A stretch of DNA of 64,000 bases, from contig PYSS01000019.1 of assembly GCA_003049465.1 (NCBI GenBank), positions 248,001 to 312,000 on the forward strand, read 5' to 3'. Positions 48,051 to 60,032 of the stretch are shown one piece after another (position 1 is the stretch's first letter; every line of letters begins with the position of its first letter). This DNA is from Magnaporthiopsis rhizophila (taxonomy: Eukaryota > Ascomycota > Sordariomycetes > Magnaporthales > Magnaporthaceae). Position numbers and translations under genes: made by a program. The notes under the pieces were generated by a model. It was given only the letters and a program-made list of their open reading frames with translations. It was not told the DNA's origin and searched no databases.

Positions 48051-49354
48051 TCACTCGTCATCATCGTCCACAATGTGCCTCCTGCCCCTGCGACCGGCTT
48101 GGTCGGCATGCGCAGCCGGCGCGTCATCGTCTCCGTCCGCATCCTCATCGACCGACTCAGCCGTCCTCTGCCTCTTGGCCCGCGGCGGTCGCCTCTCCTC
48201 TTCATCGTCATCGTCGTCCAGCAGTTCCTCCTCCTCATCGTCCTCGCCGTGCGAGATCTCCTCGTCGCTGGGCGCGATAAAATCGTCTCCCATGTCGTAG
48301 TCATCCTGTCGCCGCGCGCCCTGCGGTAGGTCGTCATCCGAATCGTATTCGGGGTTCCTCCTCTTCTGCCGCTGCGCACCGCCCGAGCCCTTGCCACGCC
48401 GACCGCCACTCGACCGCTCGCCACTCTCCAGCCCGCTGATAGATAGCCCACCACCGCCGGCGCGGCGCCCGCTTGGACCAGCGTCCAGCCGCGCCGCGGC
48501 GTTCTCTTTGCGGCGCCGGGCCCGCTCCCGCTCCTTCTCCGCCAGCTCCGCCTGCTTTCGCAGCGTTTCTGGGTCTTCAGCGGCGCGGAATATGACACCC
48601 TCATCTGCGTGGCGGTTCTTGGTGGCCGCGTCCATGGTGGCCATGAGCCGGTCCACGGCTGCGTTCTCGAGCGCCGCATTGGGCTTGACCTTGTACTCCT
48701 CGGTGATGTGACCCACCGACAGCATCATGTTGGAGCTGAGGTGCGCCGCCGCCGCGTAGTAGTTTGCGTCACGCCTCGCGTCGTACGACTTGGCCGGCGG
48801 CGCCAGAGACTTGACGTCTACCTCGTAGTGCTGGTCTCCCACCGCGAGCGTCACGGATCCGTCGCTCCACCTGTAGATGGCCGCGTTGCTCTCGGGTTTG
48901 CCCGTCTCTGGGTTGCGTCGCCAGCGTATAGCGCTGGCGGGGTACTTCTTCCGGTCCTCGGCGAGATCGACCTCAGTCGGCCGGTACGTGTCCGCCTTGT
49001 ACTCCTCGGGGATCACGCGGAGGAAATCGGGTATTCTCATTGTCCGCAGCTGTACAATGCCAATGGCCAGTCAGTATCCATGCTTTCCTCCTCCTCGACA
49101 ACACGAGAACGCCAACTTACCACGCCGTCTTTCGGCTTGGGCACACGGTGTCGATAAACGACCTGATCCTGCACACGCGTTTGCTTGAACTCAACCGGGC
49201 CATCATCCTCGCCGCCGCGTTCTTCATCTCGCTGCCTGTCGTCATCGTCGTCATCAAGCTCGTGGTCGCTCAGCGGGCGCTCGTTGTCGGACTCTTCGCC
49301 AAAGAGGTCGTCACCGCCTTCGGGCACGTCGACCGGATCCTCCGAGTCAGACAT
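48051..49354 (-). CDS. LEO1: Paf1-complex subunit Leo1
   Basis: ATG at 49354 gives MSDSEDPVDVPEGGDDLFGE, the acidic N-terminus typical of Leo1. An intron (49120-49050) joins PKDGV to LRTMRIPDFLRV. The Leo1 core follows: RIPDFLRVIPEEYKADTYR, SAIRWRRNPETGKPESNAAI, RWSDGSVTLAVGDQHYEV, LSSNMMLSVGHITEEYKVKP and a basic helix KERERARRRKENAA. The C-terminal third is highly acidic (runs of Asp and Glu). Leo1 acts with Paf1, Ctr9, Cdc73 and Rtf1 on elongating RNA polymerase II. The gene is intact and divergent from MOB2. Confidence 0.93.
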
Positions 49355-50207
49355 TTTCGCTCTTGTAAGTCGGCGCCTGTCTGCGATTGCCGAAGAGACC
49401 CAAGCTCAAGCAAGCAGCTCTGTATTAGGCAATTAATTAACCTGGGGCGTGCTCAGATCCCGATCGATGGTGCCGTCGCGATTGGTGACGGCTGTGACCG
49501 TCCGAAGCAAAAGCTTCAGAGCTTGGCGGCGGAAGCGTGCACAGACCCTGAATTTTGAAGGTCGGGTTGTCGCTGAAGCGCGTTCACACGTGACTGCACC
49601 CAATTCAAGCTTCCAGCTGTGTCGCGTTTGGACCCCGCGGGGGCATTCCAGGGGCCGACAACCACGACACATCCCCCGACCGCCTCCAAAGAGACCTGAG
49701 GGGGCCGTGGTCCACCGCATATTTCCCAGCTCCAATCCTCCCAAGGAACCGACCCGACCCTGGGAACCAACCCTAGGAAAGGGCGGAAGCAATCAAACAA
49801 AAAGACGACGAGACCACGAGACCACGAGACCAGGGAGAAGCAAAGCTTGAGAAACCAACCACAGACCCGAAAAAGAAAAAAAAACCAGCTGGCCACTCGC
49901 CCAACCCAAAACCTGCCCCTGTTCTGCAAAAGCAACGACACAAAACAAAAGATCGTCAGGCTCGATTCGGTTGGCCTGGGCCCGGACCGCTGCGCTCCTC
50001 TGGCCCCTCCCTCCCTCACCTCCCTTTTGGGCGTACCAGCAAAGATTGACGGGGCCCCAGCCGACTTTCGCTTGGAGCCTCGGACCCCCGAGTTTCACCA
50101 AACACCAACACCTGGCCAGCACCCGCGCCGCCCCTCCTGCAACTGCCAGAACAAGCGCCGCTGCTGCCGTCTCTAGAGGCTGCCGCACCAACCCAAGCCC
50201 GTTCGTA
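49355..50207. other. Divergent upstream interval of Leo1 and Mob2
   Basis: No gene was seen. The right part is probably the Mob2 5' leader, rich in C and A. Confidence 0.45.
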
Positions 50208-52338
50208 ATGTCAAACCTTTTTTCTGGAATGTGAGTCCTGCTCTGCATCCTCTCTCTCTCTCTTTGTCTGGCTCGTCTATTTTTCTTTTGCCGTCACCCC
50301 TCGCATCTGCCTATTTTTGCATGGCACACCGCTGCCAAACCACGCCCAGCAAGTCCTGTTCGTTTTTCCTATCGCCTCCTGCGTTGCATTGCTCCTCCTA
50401 GCCCGACGTGCTCTTCGTCCCTCCATCACCGGTTTCCCCGCCCTGCAGCCACCCCTCTCCAGCTTCCTGGTTGAGACTCCCTGCGCTCAGTGAGCCGCAA
50501 CCTGGCTTCTCAGCTCGAACCCTGCCCGGGCTGCTGCCGCTATCCGACCCGGGTGAGCCACCGCCTCGTTTTCACAGGTCGACACCTTCCTACACGCTCG
50601 GAACCTTGCCGGGGTTCTTCTGTCGCCGCCACCCGTCCGGCCTGGGCTGCTGGGTCGGTTCCCTTTTCCCGCTCACTCACCGTGGGCGAGTCTTGAAGAC
50701 TGGCTCGAGCCCAAACTCTGGCCGCATATATAAGCCCGCGACCTCCCAAACCAAGCGGCGAGGGACCAGCACGGTGTCCACCACCCACCCTATCTGTCAC
50801 ACGTACTGCACCCCTCAGCAGCCTTGCTTTCCCGATGCTTTGCTTGCCTATTACCCAAGACGTCGCCTGGCCTGGCCACGCCAGCCTCTGGGGCTCCAGA
50901 GTGACCGCCCGCTAGCGTCACGGCGGCCCGAAGAGGCGGTGCGGGGAGTTTGGCCTGACGGTTGGGATCCAATCCCAAGTTGTCCACCCGCGTCCTCTTC
51001 CTTAAGCATTTTCCTGTACCCGCCTTCTTGACTGTCCATCGATGGGCATATATCCATCCGTGCTTGCCTGCCTTCTGACTGTCTTGCTCTAGCAACGCCC
51101 GCTTCCGTGGTGGCAACAAACAAACGGGCGGTCAGGCCAAAAGCCCAACCTTAAATCTTGGTGCCAACTCGCCTACCTCTCTGTCTCAGGGGAGCCAGTC
51201 ATCAACGAGTTTGGCCTCGAAGCTCCCCCCGCTGCCCAACTCTCCCTCGCTGGCCCACTCTATTGGCATGGACGATAGCGGCGTCATGGCGAGCGGCGAA
51301 GACATCCTCAACTCGTACCACCTGCCGAGGCCCTTGCCTCTCTGGCTTAACCCAGGCTATGCCAGGCACATCGTCAAGGGCAACTTCATGACCCTTAGCG
51401 CCCGCCCCAAGACGGTAGAACAGGGCGAGTGGATCGCGCACCAAGGTTAGTCGCCGGTCTTGGCCTTTTACGGCACTGATGCACCTCGCCTCAAGACTTG
51501 TCCATCCGATGCTCCTAGCTGGCTGGCCGAAATCGACGACCCCTGGGCATTCGACCCGATGCTGACACGGTCCGGCCAGTGGTTGAGCATTATCGAAATC
51601 TCTGGAATTTTGTCAGGGTTCTTCATGAGAAGGAGGAGGATGGAAACACCATCTGTAATGCCACCACCTGCCCGCGAACCTCTGCTGGAGCGTAAGTGGC
51701 ATTTAGCTCTTTTGTTAGGCCCTTCATATCGAGGCTGAGATGGACAACTAACACGTTCACCTTCGGGGGTCAAAAGTAACCATTCCTTCACATGGCTCAA
51801 CTCGCGGAGAGAACCCGTGGAGCTCCCGGCACACGAATACATGACGCTGATGCAGCGATGGATCTCGGGCAAGATTGACGACACCAACATCTTCCCCACC
51901 GAGGCCTCGGGCGTCTCGTTTGCACACAATTCTCAGTACACGAATGTGCCGCTCTCGCAACTGACCAACCAGGTCGGGGATGGTCCCGCAGGTGACTGGC
52001 TCGGCAAGCGCAGCGGGTTTCCCGAGAACTTTGTCGAGGTGTGCAAGACGATATTTCGGCAGATGTTTCGCGTCTACTCGCACCTCTACTGGGCCCACTT
52101 CGTCGAGCCTTTCTACCACCTGAACCTGGAGAAGCAGCTGAATAGCTGCTTCAGTCACTTTGTACTTACAGCGACGGCATTGGACATGCTCAAGCCTCAT
52201 GAGCTCGAGCCCATGCAGCCGCTCATCGACCTCTGGGCCGCCAACGGCACCTTCCCCCAGGGCTCGAAGGCCTACGAATACGCCAATCTTCGAGCCGGCG
52301 AGCGCCTCTTGCAGCTGGGTGGAATGTCGAACTCTTAG
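50208..52338 (+). CDS. MOB2: Mob1/phocein-family protein, Mob2 type (NDR-kinase coactivator)
   Basis: I infer exon 1 at 50208-50230 (MSNLFSG plus two bases), an unusually long 862-nt intron (50231-51092) with a clear end (ctgact...ctctag), and exon 2 at 51093-51445 opening NARFRGGNKQ. Exons 3 (51580-51691) and 4 (51777-52338) follow. The Mob domain contains IVKGNFMTLSARPKTVEQGEWIA, which fits the Mob2 branch rather than Mob1 or phocein. The zinc ligands are present: CNATTC and H-x4-H in YSHLYWAHF. A short insertion (NVPLSQLTNQVGDGPAGDWL) sits before the last Mob helices. Mob2 binds NDR kinases (Cbk1/COT-1) that control polarity and hyphal growth. The gene is intact. Confidence 0.85.
50231..51092 (+). 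other. Long first intron of MOB2
   Basis: GT at 50231 (gtgagt) and AG at 51091-51092, preceded by a branch-like ctgac and a pyrimidine tract. It contains a CT microsatellite (about 50250-50268). Open frames inside it, such as 50408-51031, look like chance frames. Confidence 0.7.
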
Positions 52339-52954
52339 TCGTCTTTCTTTTCAGGGCGATATCTGCCCTAGACTAGAAAAACCACCCCCAGGGTGCTACG
52401 TATTTGCCCTCCGCCCCACAGGCATATACGTTTTCCCACCTTCCGCCTCTTATTTCAAATCACATTACCGAATCACCAGGCCCAACACTTGCGGTCAGCG
52501 AATTGCTGTGAGCATCCACCAAGCAGTTGCTGCAAAATCCCATCTTGCCCTCTAAATGGCTGTTCCCATGATTGCTCAAAGATGGATACGTGGGAGGGAG
52601 TGATATGCATGATGGACAAGGCTTGCCAGGATATATGGTGCGGGATCGAGTCTACTTGGAATCACGCGGGCAGATGGATTTGATGTATAAGAGGAAGCCA
52701 TGCAAATCGCATTTTTGGCCGCTGGTGACGCGAATCAGCTGTGTGAACACCGTACTTGGTCGTTTGGTTGTCAGAAGACATCAGCAAGGAGTAAAATGGA
52801 AGAGAATGTCAAGACTGTTCATATCAAAAGGCAGCACGTTTTTGAAAACACAACACATTTCCCGCCTATTGATTAGTTCCGTTTCACGCACATCCGAGCC
52901 TCGGGTCAGCGCAAAGAAACCATCCATGCCAGCAGTCGGGGCCGTGATGCCGAC
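52339..52954. other. Convergent intergenic stretch
   Basis: It holds the facing 3' ends of MOB2 and the DUF3237 gene. No other feature was seen. Confidence 0.5.
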
Positions 52955-53716
52955 TCAGTGGGTCACCTCGCTGATCTTGTATTCGACCAAGACGGGCTTG
53001 CCCTGCTCTACAATGAACCTGCCGGAGCCGACGTAGACCTTGTCGTTTAATGGCTTGAGGGCCGGATCGGAGCTCTCAAAGGTGATATTGGAGACTTTTT
53101 TTTTGGTTGTTGTTGCGAGATGTGTAGTAGGAAATCAGTATAGGAAGCGGTCACATGAACGTTGCCAGACTAAATCTACAGAAAGAAATAAAGGGAAAGT
53201 GACACAGAAGGCTTGCCACGTACAAACTTCACCGAAATCGGTCGTCTTGGCCTCGGGCTTGTCGGCGAGCACGAGCCCGGCGCCGCCCGTGAGGCTCAGG
53301 GTGCCCGTGTAGGCGTAGCGCAGCGTGGCGCCCGACTTGGAGTCCTTGAGCAGGCTGCTGACGTCGAGGCGGGCGTGGCGGGCGTCGGCGTCGGCGCGGA
53401 TGTAGTCGCTTCCGTGGACGAAGACGCCGTCGAACTGGACCGCGTAGCCGGGTTCCGACTTGAGCGAGCCTTGGCCCTCGACGAAGGCGGCCATGAAGAG
53501 GTCGCCGTTGCGGGCCGTGCCGATTTGGACTCCTGGCCTGAGCGGGATCTATTTTTGGGGGAGTCAGGCCGGGAATTAGGGGAAACAAACAAACACGGCA
53601 GATCCTGAATCTGGTTTGTGTTCCGTTTCCAAACATCTCGCCGCAGCAAAGAGGGTCTCGCGTCCAAAACCCACCTGTGCCGTGAAGGCGGGAACGAGCT
53701 TGGGGAACCCGGACAT
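52955..53716 (-). CDS. DUF3237-family protein
   Basis: ATG at 53716 gives MSGFPKLVPAFTAQ. An intron (about 53669-53551) leads into IPLRPGVQIGTARNGDLFM, and a second intron (about 53222-53092) joins TDFGEVF to SNITFESSD. The protein ends VEYKISEVTH. Blocks such as GVQIGTARNG, YIRADADAR and LRYAYTGTLSLTGG match the DUF3237 pattern of small beta-rich proteins. No catalytic residues are known for the family, and the role is unknown. Length of about 160 residues is typical. The second intron's donor could be one of two nearby GTs; gtacgt keeps the frame. Confidence 0.8.
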
Positions 53717-55082
53717 GACGTTTGATGCGGCTAGGAATTTGATGCTGAGAAGCGATGACAAATGTCACTTTTTGATACTCTGGTCGTGTGGCCAGTTACC
53801 CAAGACGGTCAAGACTATACAAAAGGTATCCCTTGGCTGTGATCTCTCGGACGAGGCCGATCGCGAAAGTCGTCGTCTGTATTATTCAGTCACTGCACGA
53901 GAGGGGACTGCCTCGAGTAGTGCTAGTGCGTGGGTTTTGTGATGTGTCGCGGAGTGACCCGTTTTGTGCAATGCTTCTCGATGAATTATCTGGGGACTGC
54001 TGGGTATTTTGACGGATATGGGGCTTCCATCTGGTTTTTCTCGGTTGATATGCAAGAGCCCGCCGCAAGGAGGGGTTTTGCTCCAGAGGGGTAAACCGGG
54101 TTAAGGGACGTAGGGCCGGCACACCTTCGGATGGCAGGCAGCACGAGACCGAGCCTGAACCCCCAACTACCGCAAATACGCTGTATCTCGGCTGAGCATG
54201 CTGAGCATGCCCAGGTTAGCCAATGGTGCTGCTGCATGCCGGCAAACAAATCCAAAACGGTAACCTGTGGGTACCAAGGACAGAGCAGCATGACGGTGGA
54301 GGCTTACGGCATCGGTGCCAGCCAGATCAAAAAAGAGCCTTTATCCCGACTTTTCTTTCCCCCTTTTGCTCTTGTTTTCGGAGAAAAAATGGGATTTTCG
54401 GAGGAAAAGAAAAGGAAGGCTCATGAACCGGACCGAAAACTGTCGTCAGCGGGGAAGCCCCAGCCAGTTGAGTTTGGGGCTGCAGGAGGCGGCGCGTGTT
54501 GACAGCTAAACTCAATGTGGGTTCCAGCCACACCCGCCGCGGCGCAGCGTCTGTGCTCAAATGCTGGGCATGCCGGGCTCCAATATCTAGTGGATTGCTC
54601 CTCCCACGCTTCCCACATAAAGCATTTCATGCTCTCAGCCTCACCGTCCGAGCGTTTCTGGGTCTGACATCACCAGTCTGCAACCGCGCGTCGATTTACC
54701 CGTCCTAGTCAGTGCCCGCCGCCCCAGCTGTGGCCGCCTCGCCCGTGCATTTTCCCGGCATGATATTACTGCACACACCCTTGTTCCAGGCCCGGTCTCC
54801 TGCGCTCCTTGCTCTCTGCCGGCGCCCCTAGACCGTCGTCACTTGGCCTTTTCAAGTCCTTTTTCCTCGTCCAAGAAACCATTCGTTGGCCCGTCCGCAC
54901 CTGTCATTTCTCCCTAGCGCCCTCGTGGATGCATTTCAATCAGATGCCAGCCCGCAACCGCCCATTGCTTGCCTGTATTCCCATCGTGGGATAGGGCAAC
55001 ACGCACAAGGTCTCGTCCGCGAGCAACTTACCCAACAGACACTGCAACACCGCAACCTCCCTCACCATCGTACGAACGGAAA
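53717..55082. other. Divergent upstream interval of DUF3237 and CorA genes
   Basis: This 1.4-kb interval has no recognisable gene. The right half is a C/T-rich leader of the CorA gene. Confidence 0.4.
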
Positions 55083-57647
55083 ATGGACACTCGCGATCCC
55101 GTCGCCGCCGCCGCCGCCGCTGCCGGTGCCGGTCCGGCCGAGCAGCCTTCGAGGCGCAAGCGAACCCACCGCGCTGGCAAGAAGAAGAAGAAGGCTCGCA
55201 GAAAGTCGTTTGCTGTCCCCACTGACGACATGGGCCACGACGACCTACCCGGCGCAACCGGTGGCGATGCCTTCTACTCGCACCCCAGCAGCCAGCTCAG
55301 CAACACGAGCCTCGACAGCGTCGCCTTGCTGGACCACCGCGAGCAGTCCTCCCTGCGGCCCCGTCGGCCGTCCATCGCCGTGACCACAGGGTCCTCCTTC
55401 ACAACCCACTCCTCGCAGCAGCAGACGCCCAAGCAGACACAGCCTCCGGGCTCGAGCGGACTCAGGACCGTCTATCGGCTGGACGAGAGCGGAGGCGAGG
55501 ACGGCAACGAGTCCGACAACGAGGGTGCCCCCCTGCTCGGCCACTCGGCGCGCCTCGCCCAATCGGAAGGAAACTTGGGTGTGCCGGCCTACGGATCCAA
55601 CGACCACGGCCGGGGTCGAAGCGTGCCGCGAATTAGGACTTCGTCTGGCATATCTTTCGACAAGAAGAAGACGCACCAGTCTACCTTCACCCCGACCGGA
55701 GACGGCTATCATGTCAACTATCCTCCGTCGGTTCCGGGCAGCCCCGTCCTCCGACCGTCGGATCCCACCGGTCTCAACTTTGGCGACGACCTTCTCCGAG
55801 ACGAGATCAGCCGTAGCGAGGCCATGCTGGCGCGAGGGGATCACGCCGGCATCGATCCCGAGCGTGCCGCCTCGCTGCTCGCCACGCCGCTCGAGAGGCG
55901 CCACACAGTCTGCCTGTCGGCCGAGGAGGACGTCTGCTTCCCGCAGGACGGCATATCAGAGATGGGCGACGACATGCCTCATGCCGACGACTGCACTCAC
56001 GGCGGCGGGGCCAACGGCGGCGCCGCCTCGGGCAGGGTCCGTCGGCGCAAGGCCCGCTGGCCCGACCTGTCGGTGCTGGAGGAGTGGAGCCAGCTGGAGA
56101 AGGAAGGGCGGAATCATGAGCGGCGCGTCAAGCGCATCACAGAGCCGCAGCTCATCAACGGCCGCCTCCGGCCCGTCGACAAGAAATGGTTCCGTGCCGA
56201 CGAGGACGCTCCCTACCGCTTCACCTACTTCAACGAGGACTTTCAAAGCACCATCCACAGCCAGACCATCTCGGAGCTCGTTCAGCCGGGCGGCAGCTTC
56301 AGAGAGCTGTTCGTCCCTGATCCTGTCATCCTCGAGGACTCGTCCTCAGAAGACGAAGACGAAGACGACGCGGATCCGACAACCGTTCCGAGGCATCCAT
56401 CCGGCCCGGCCATACCGGTAGGAAGCGGCTGGGGCGGCGATTCGCGGGCTCCAAGCCGGCAGGCGTCGGTGGCGATGCCGCCCGCGACCACGGGAGATGC
56501 CAAGGTGCCGACGCAGACACAGCAGCAGCGCACCCTTTCGCCGACGGCAGCTAAAGACTTCGTTTCGGCGGCGGGTTCGACCGGCGTTTCGGGGCGCAAC
56601 ACTCCGGTCCCGGCGCAGGCCAAGTCGCCAACGCCGCCCGAGGGCAAGCCGCTCAGGTACGGCGAGCGCCCGGTCTGGTGGCTGGACGTGCTGAGCCCGA
56701 CCGAGGCGGAGATGCGGGTGATCTCAAAGACGTTCGGCATCCACCCCCTGACGGCCGAGGACATCATCATGCAGGAGGCGCGCGAGAAGGTGGAGCTGTT
56801 CCGGCACTACTACTTTGTGAACTACCGCTCGTTCGACCAGGACGAGAGCAGCGAGAGCTTCCTCGACCCGGTCAACATGTACGTCGTGGTGTTCAGGGAG
56901 GGCATCATCACGTTCCACTTCTCGCTGACGCCGCACCCCGCCAACGTGCGGCGGCGCGTGCGGCAGCTGCGCGACTACATGATGCTCTCGGCCGACTGGA
57001 TCTCGTACGCCATCATCGACGACATCACGGACGTGTTCGTGCCGCTGATCCAAAAGATCGAGGACGACGTCGACGAGATCGACGACGAGGTGCTCGGGGT
57101 GCGTGAGTCGTCCGAGGAGAAGGGGGCCAAGTCGTCGTCGCGCGGCAAGGACAGCGACAGGGACAGCGCGACGCTGCGGCGCATCGGCGACTGCCGCAAA
57201 AAGGTCATGGGCCTCTACCGGCTTCTGGGCAACAAAGCCGACGTCATCAAGGGCTTCGCCAAGCGCTGCAACGAGCACTGGGAGGTGGCGCCGCGGTCCG
57301 ACATCGGCCTGTACCTGGGCGACATCCAGGACCACATCATCACCATGACGGGCAACCTGAGCCACTACGAGAAGATCCTGGCGCGGTCCCACGGGAACTA
57401 CCTGGCCCAGATCAACCTGCGCATGAACGAGCGGCAGGAGGAGACGGCCGACATCCTGGGCAAGCTGACAATCCTGGGCACAATCGTGCTGCCCATGAAC
57501 CTCGTCACGGGCCTCTGGGGCATGAACGTCTGGGTTCCCGGCCAGGAGAAGGAGGGCGACTTGCGCTGGTTCTTTTGGATCACCACGAGCCTCATCTCGG
57601 GCGGCCTGCTGTGCTTCTGGGTCGTCAAGAAGGCGTACGGCTTGTGA
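55083..57647 (+). CDS. CorA-type magnesium transporter (Alr1/Mnr2 family)
   Basis: This is a single-exon gene from ATG 55083 (MDTRDPVAAAA), with 854 codons. The first ~520 residues are a long polar region with a poly-Ala run and a KKKKKARRK basic cluster. The CorA domain follows: WWLDVLSPTEAEMRVIS, GIHPLTAEDI, EKVELFRHYYFVNYR, a long stalk helix, and two C-terminal membrane helices. The signature GMN is in GLWGMNVWVPGQ (about 57516-57542). The second helix ends WVVKKAYGL. The long N-terminal extension is typical of fungal Alr1 (plasma membrane) and Mnr2 (vacuole); I cannot choose between them. The gene is intact. Confidence 0.92.
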   Translation: MDTRDPVAAAAAAAGAGPAEQPSRRKRTHRAGKKKKKARRKSFAVPTDDMGHDDLPGATGGDAFYSHPSSQLSNTSLDSVALLDHREQSSLRPRRPSIAVTTGSSFTTHSSQQQTPKQTQPPGSSGLRTVYRLDESGGEDGNESDNEGAPLLGHSARLAQSEGNLGVPAYGSNDHGRGRSVPRIRTSSGISFDKKKTHQSTFTPTGDGYHVNYPPSVPGSPVLRPSDPTGLNFGDDLLRDEISRSEAMLARGDHAGIDPERAASLLATPLERRHTVCLSAEEDVCFPQDGISEMGDDMPHADDCTHGGGANGGAASGRVRRRKARWPDLSVLEEWSQLEKEGRNHERRVKRITEPQLINGRLRPVDKKWFRADEDAPYRFTYFNEDFQSTIHSQTISELVQPGGSFRELFVPDPVILEDSSSEDEDEDDADPTTVPRHPSGPAIPVGSGWGGDSRAPSRQASVAMPPATTGDAKVPTQTQQQRTLSPTAAKDFVSAAGSTGVSGRNTPVPAQAKSPTPPEGKPLRYGERPVWWLDVLSPTEAEMRVISKTFGIHPLTAEDIIMQEAREKVELFRHYYFVNYRSFDQDESSESFLDPVNMYVVVFREGIITFHFSLTPHPANVRRRVRQLRDYMMLSADWISYAIIDDITDVFVPLIQKIEDDVDEIDDEVLGVRESSEEKGAKSSSRGKDSDRDSATLRRIGDCRKKVMGLYRLLGNKADVIKGFAKRCNEHWEVAPRSDIGLYLGDIQDHIITMTGNLSHYEKILARSHGNYLAQINLRMNERQEETADILGKLTILGTIVLPMNLVTGLWGMNVWVPGQEKEGDLRWFFWITTSLISGGLLCFWVVKKAYGL

Positions 57648-58403
57648 AATCGAAGCCAGAATTTTTATAAAACCTACACTAAATATGATACCACACCAAA
57701 CACGTCGACAGAATTCCGTGTTGTTGTTGTTGTTGTTGTTCTTTTAGCGATATAGAGCAGGAAGGAAAGGTTTGCGTGGCAAGTTTTGATTCCGCCATCA
57801 GATTTTGAGTTATCTCGACAGCGTTCGTGATGGGGAAGACAAGACAGAATGGCCATTGGAGAACGACAAACAGGTTGCAAGAAAAGACCGGGAAAGGAAT
57901 TTGAGCCTGTTGTTTGAGTTGCCGTTTGTGTTTCTGAGAAAGTCTTGTTTTTTTTTGCAGCAGCGGGGAATAACTAGAGCCTGCATTCTTTCCTAGGTTT
58001 GGTTTTTTTTTTTCTTTTTTTTTTTTTTTGCACCTTTTCATCACCGCTTTGTGTTTCAACTATATATGGGTTATATGGTTCCTAGGCGCAAAATAGGATA
58101 TACCAAAGAGTCGAGCAAATTTGAGTTCATATTTGTTTGAATTCCTGCTTCCTATTCGTGATTGCTTTGTTCTGGGACCAATAGATGAGACTGGGAAGAA
58201 CTGCTCTTGCTGCTGATCCTTGACAGAGTAAGGGCGTGCCCATTGTCTAACGCTTTGATAGCAACGTATTCTTTAGGACGCATCCCCTCGTTGCCAATTC
58301 TAGTGTAAAAAATCTCATGATGCCTCTTTCGCCCACTTTCCTGCTTGCTACCGTTGGGATCATGAGCCGCGCCAGAAACCCCGAGGCAGGGCAGAGGCAG
58401 CAC
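57648..58403. other. Convergent intergenic stretch with T-rich tracts
   Basis: It holds the 3' ends of the CorA and CstF-64 genes, a TTG microsatellite at 57720-57740 and T-rich runs at about 58003-58030. No gene was seen. Confidence 0.5.
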
Positions 58404-59413
58404 CTATCTCGCCTGTCCCAGGAGGCTCGCGCGCAGCTGCATGATCTGCGCACGCTCGGCCTCGGGCAGCTGGTCGATGGTGGCCTGGGGCAGGGCCAGG
58501 ACCTGCTGCATGAGCGCGTCGGTGTCGGCGGGCACCGCGGCCACGGGCGGCGGCGCCTGCTGCTGGATGGGGACGACGGGGGCCGCGTACGGCGCGGCAA
58601 CCGGAGGCGTGTTTGTATTTGCCGGCGGGAAGACGGGCGCCGGCGCGCCGTAGCCGGCGGGCGGCGGCTGCTGCTGTTGGGGCGGGGCGGGGATCGGGGC
58701 GCCCGGCTCGACGACGGAGTGGATGGCGTCGGGCGAGACCAGGTCCATCAGCAGCAAGGCCTGGAAGATGGCGTACGATAGCTGGGGCGCCTGGGCCAGC
58801 AGCTCGGTGGCGCGGGCCGGGTCGGCCGTGGCCATGGTCTTCATCTGGCCCAGGATGTCGAGCAGCTGGGCGGGCGGCAGGGTGCGCAGGGTGCGCGAGA
58901 TGGCGTCGGTCGCCAACACGCCGGCGGGGAGATCCTTTCCGGGAGGCAGCGGCGGGAGGCCTGGGTTGCCGCCGCCGCTACCGCCGCCTCCGTTGTTGTT
59001 GTTGTTGTTGGGGTTTGCGCCGTTGCTGTTGCCGCCGTGGTCGAAGTTGGACGGGCCGTCGTCCTTATCGCCACCGCCGGGCCCTTCGTTGGAGAAGTCG
59101 ACCCGTAGCTTGCGGCCCATGATCTCCGTGTCGTTCAAGTTGCGCACCGCCGAGGCGGCTGAATCGGCGTCTGGGTACTCGGCGAACCCGAAGCCCTTGG
59201 GCTTGCCCGTCTCCCTGTCGTAGACCAGGCGGAAGTTGATGACCTTGCCGGCGCGGCTGAAGATGTCGGTTATCTGCTCCTCGGACAGGCCTGCGCGGTC
59301 GCGGCGGCGTTAGCAGTGGGCGCGCGTGTATCACTGGCACATCGCGGGAGTTCCATGTTACCATAAGGGATGTTGCCCACAAAGACCACCCGTGATGGTG
59401 GTCGCGAAGACAT
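58404..59413 (-). CDS. RNA15: Cleavage stimulation factor CstF-64 / Rna15
   Basis: ATG at 59413 gives MSSRPPSRVVFVGNIPY. An intron (59361-59291) splits the RRM and joins GLSEEQITDIFSRAGKV. RNP2 is VFVGNI and RNP1 is KGFGFAEY, so the RNA-recognition motif spans about residues 8-85. An Asn/Gly-rich spacer follows, then the hinge (AISRTLRTLPPAQLLDILGQMK and ELLAQAPQLSYAIFQALLLM). The C-terminus is the conserved CstF-64 helical tail, QATIDQLPEAERAQIMQLR. The protein binds the G/U-rich element in pre-mRNA 3'-end processing. The gene is intact and divergent from PHB2. Confidence 0.93.
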
Positions 59414-60032
59414 GTTGGCTGACTGAAGGGAGGTAGAAAAGAGGCGAGCAAAATCGCGAGCAGTCGAGGGGAAATGTAGAAAGCCGCTGCAAGGGAAGCG
59501 GCAGGCAAAGGCGAGAAAACAAAAGCGGCTCTCTTCGTCGCCAGCACGCGCCTCAGGCACTCAATCGTCGCTGGCTGGGACTTCTATCTACGGCGGCATT
59601 GACATTGTGCACTCTGGCAAGAGGACGATCTCGTGAGGCCTCCTCAGCGGGCTGGCTCTTTGCTGGCTGTGTCCCTTTTGTGATGGCCTCGTCTGCTTTT
59701 TGCTTTGGCTGGTTCAGATGTCCGAAACCGTTCGCGCTGCCTTGGATGGTCTTTTGCTTAAATTTATTACAATGGATGCATGTCGCCCCAGACCCACTGT
59801 GGGGTGTGCAGCTAGGCAAGCTAGCCTGGTCAAATGCGGACCGTGCGTCAAAGGCTCGAGACTCAATCGGTCTATCACGAAGCTCTTGCAGCAAGTGCGG
59901 AGCTCTCGGAAAGCCGGGAGAACGAACCACTTTGAGGTGGGAAAAAAAAAAGAAACCGAAAAATATCCAGCGGGCGCCCCTCCCAACCACCACACTACCA
60001 CGCGCAACACACGCGCACACAGCTCCTCCAAC
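59414..60032. other. Divergent promoter interval of RNA15 and PHB2
   Basis: This 619-bp interval contains no recognisable gene. It ends in a C/A-rich leader immediately before the PHB2 start. Confidence 0.5.

Noticed and set aside
50408..51031. Plus-strand frame inside the proposed long Mob2 intron
   Set aside because: Pro/Ser-rich chance frame in C-rich DNA; splicing across it gives a better Mob2 N-terminus.
54886..55383. Frame overlapping the CorA start
   Set aside because: It runs in another frame over the CorA coding sequence, which has clear domain content.
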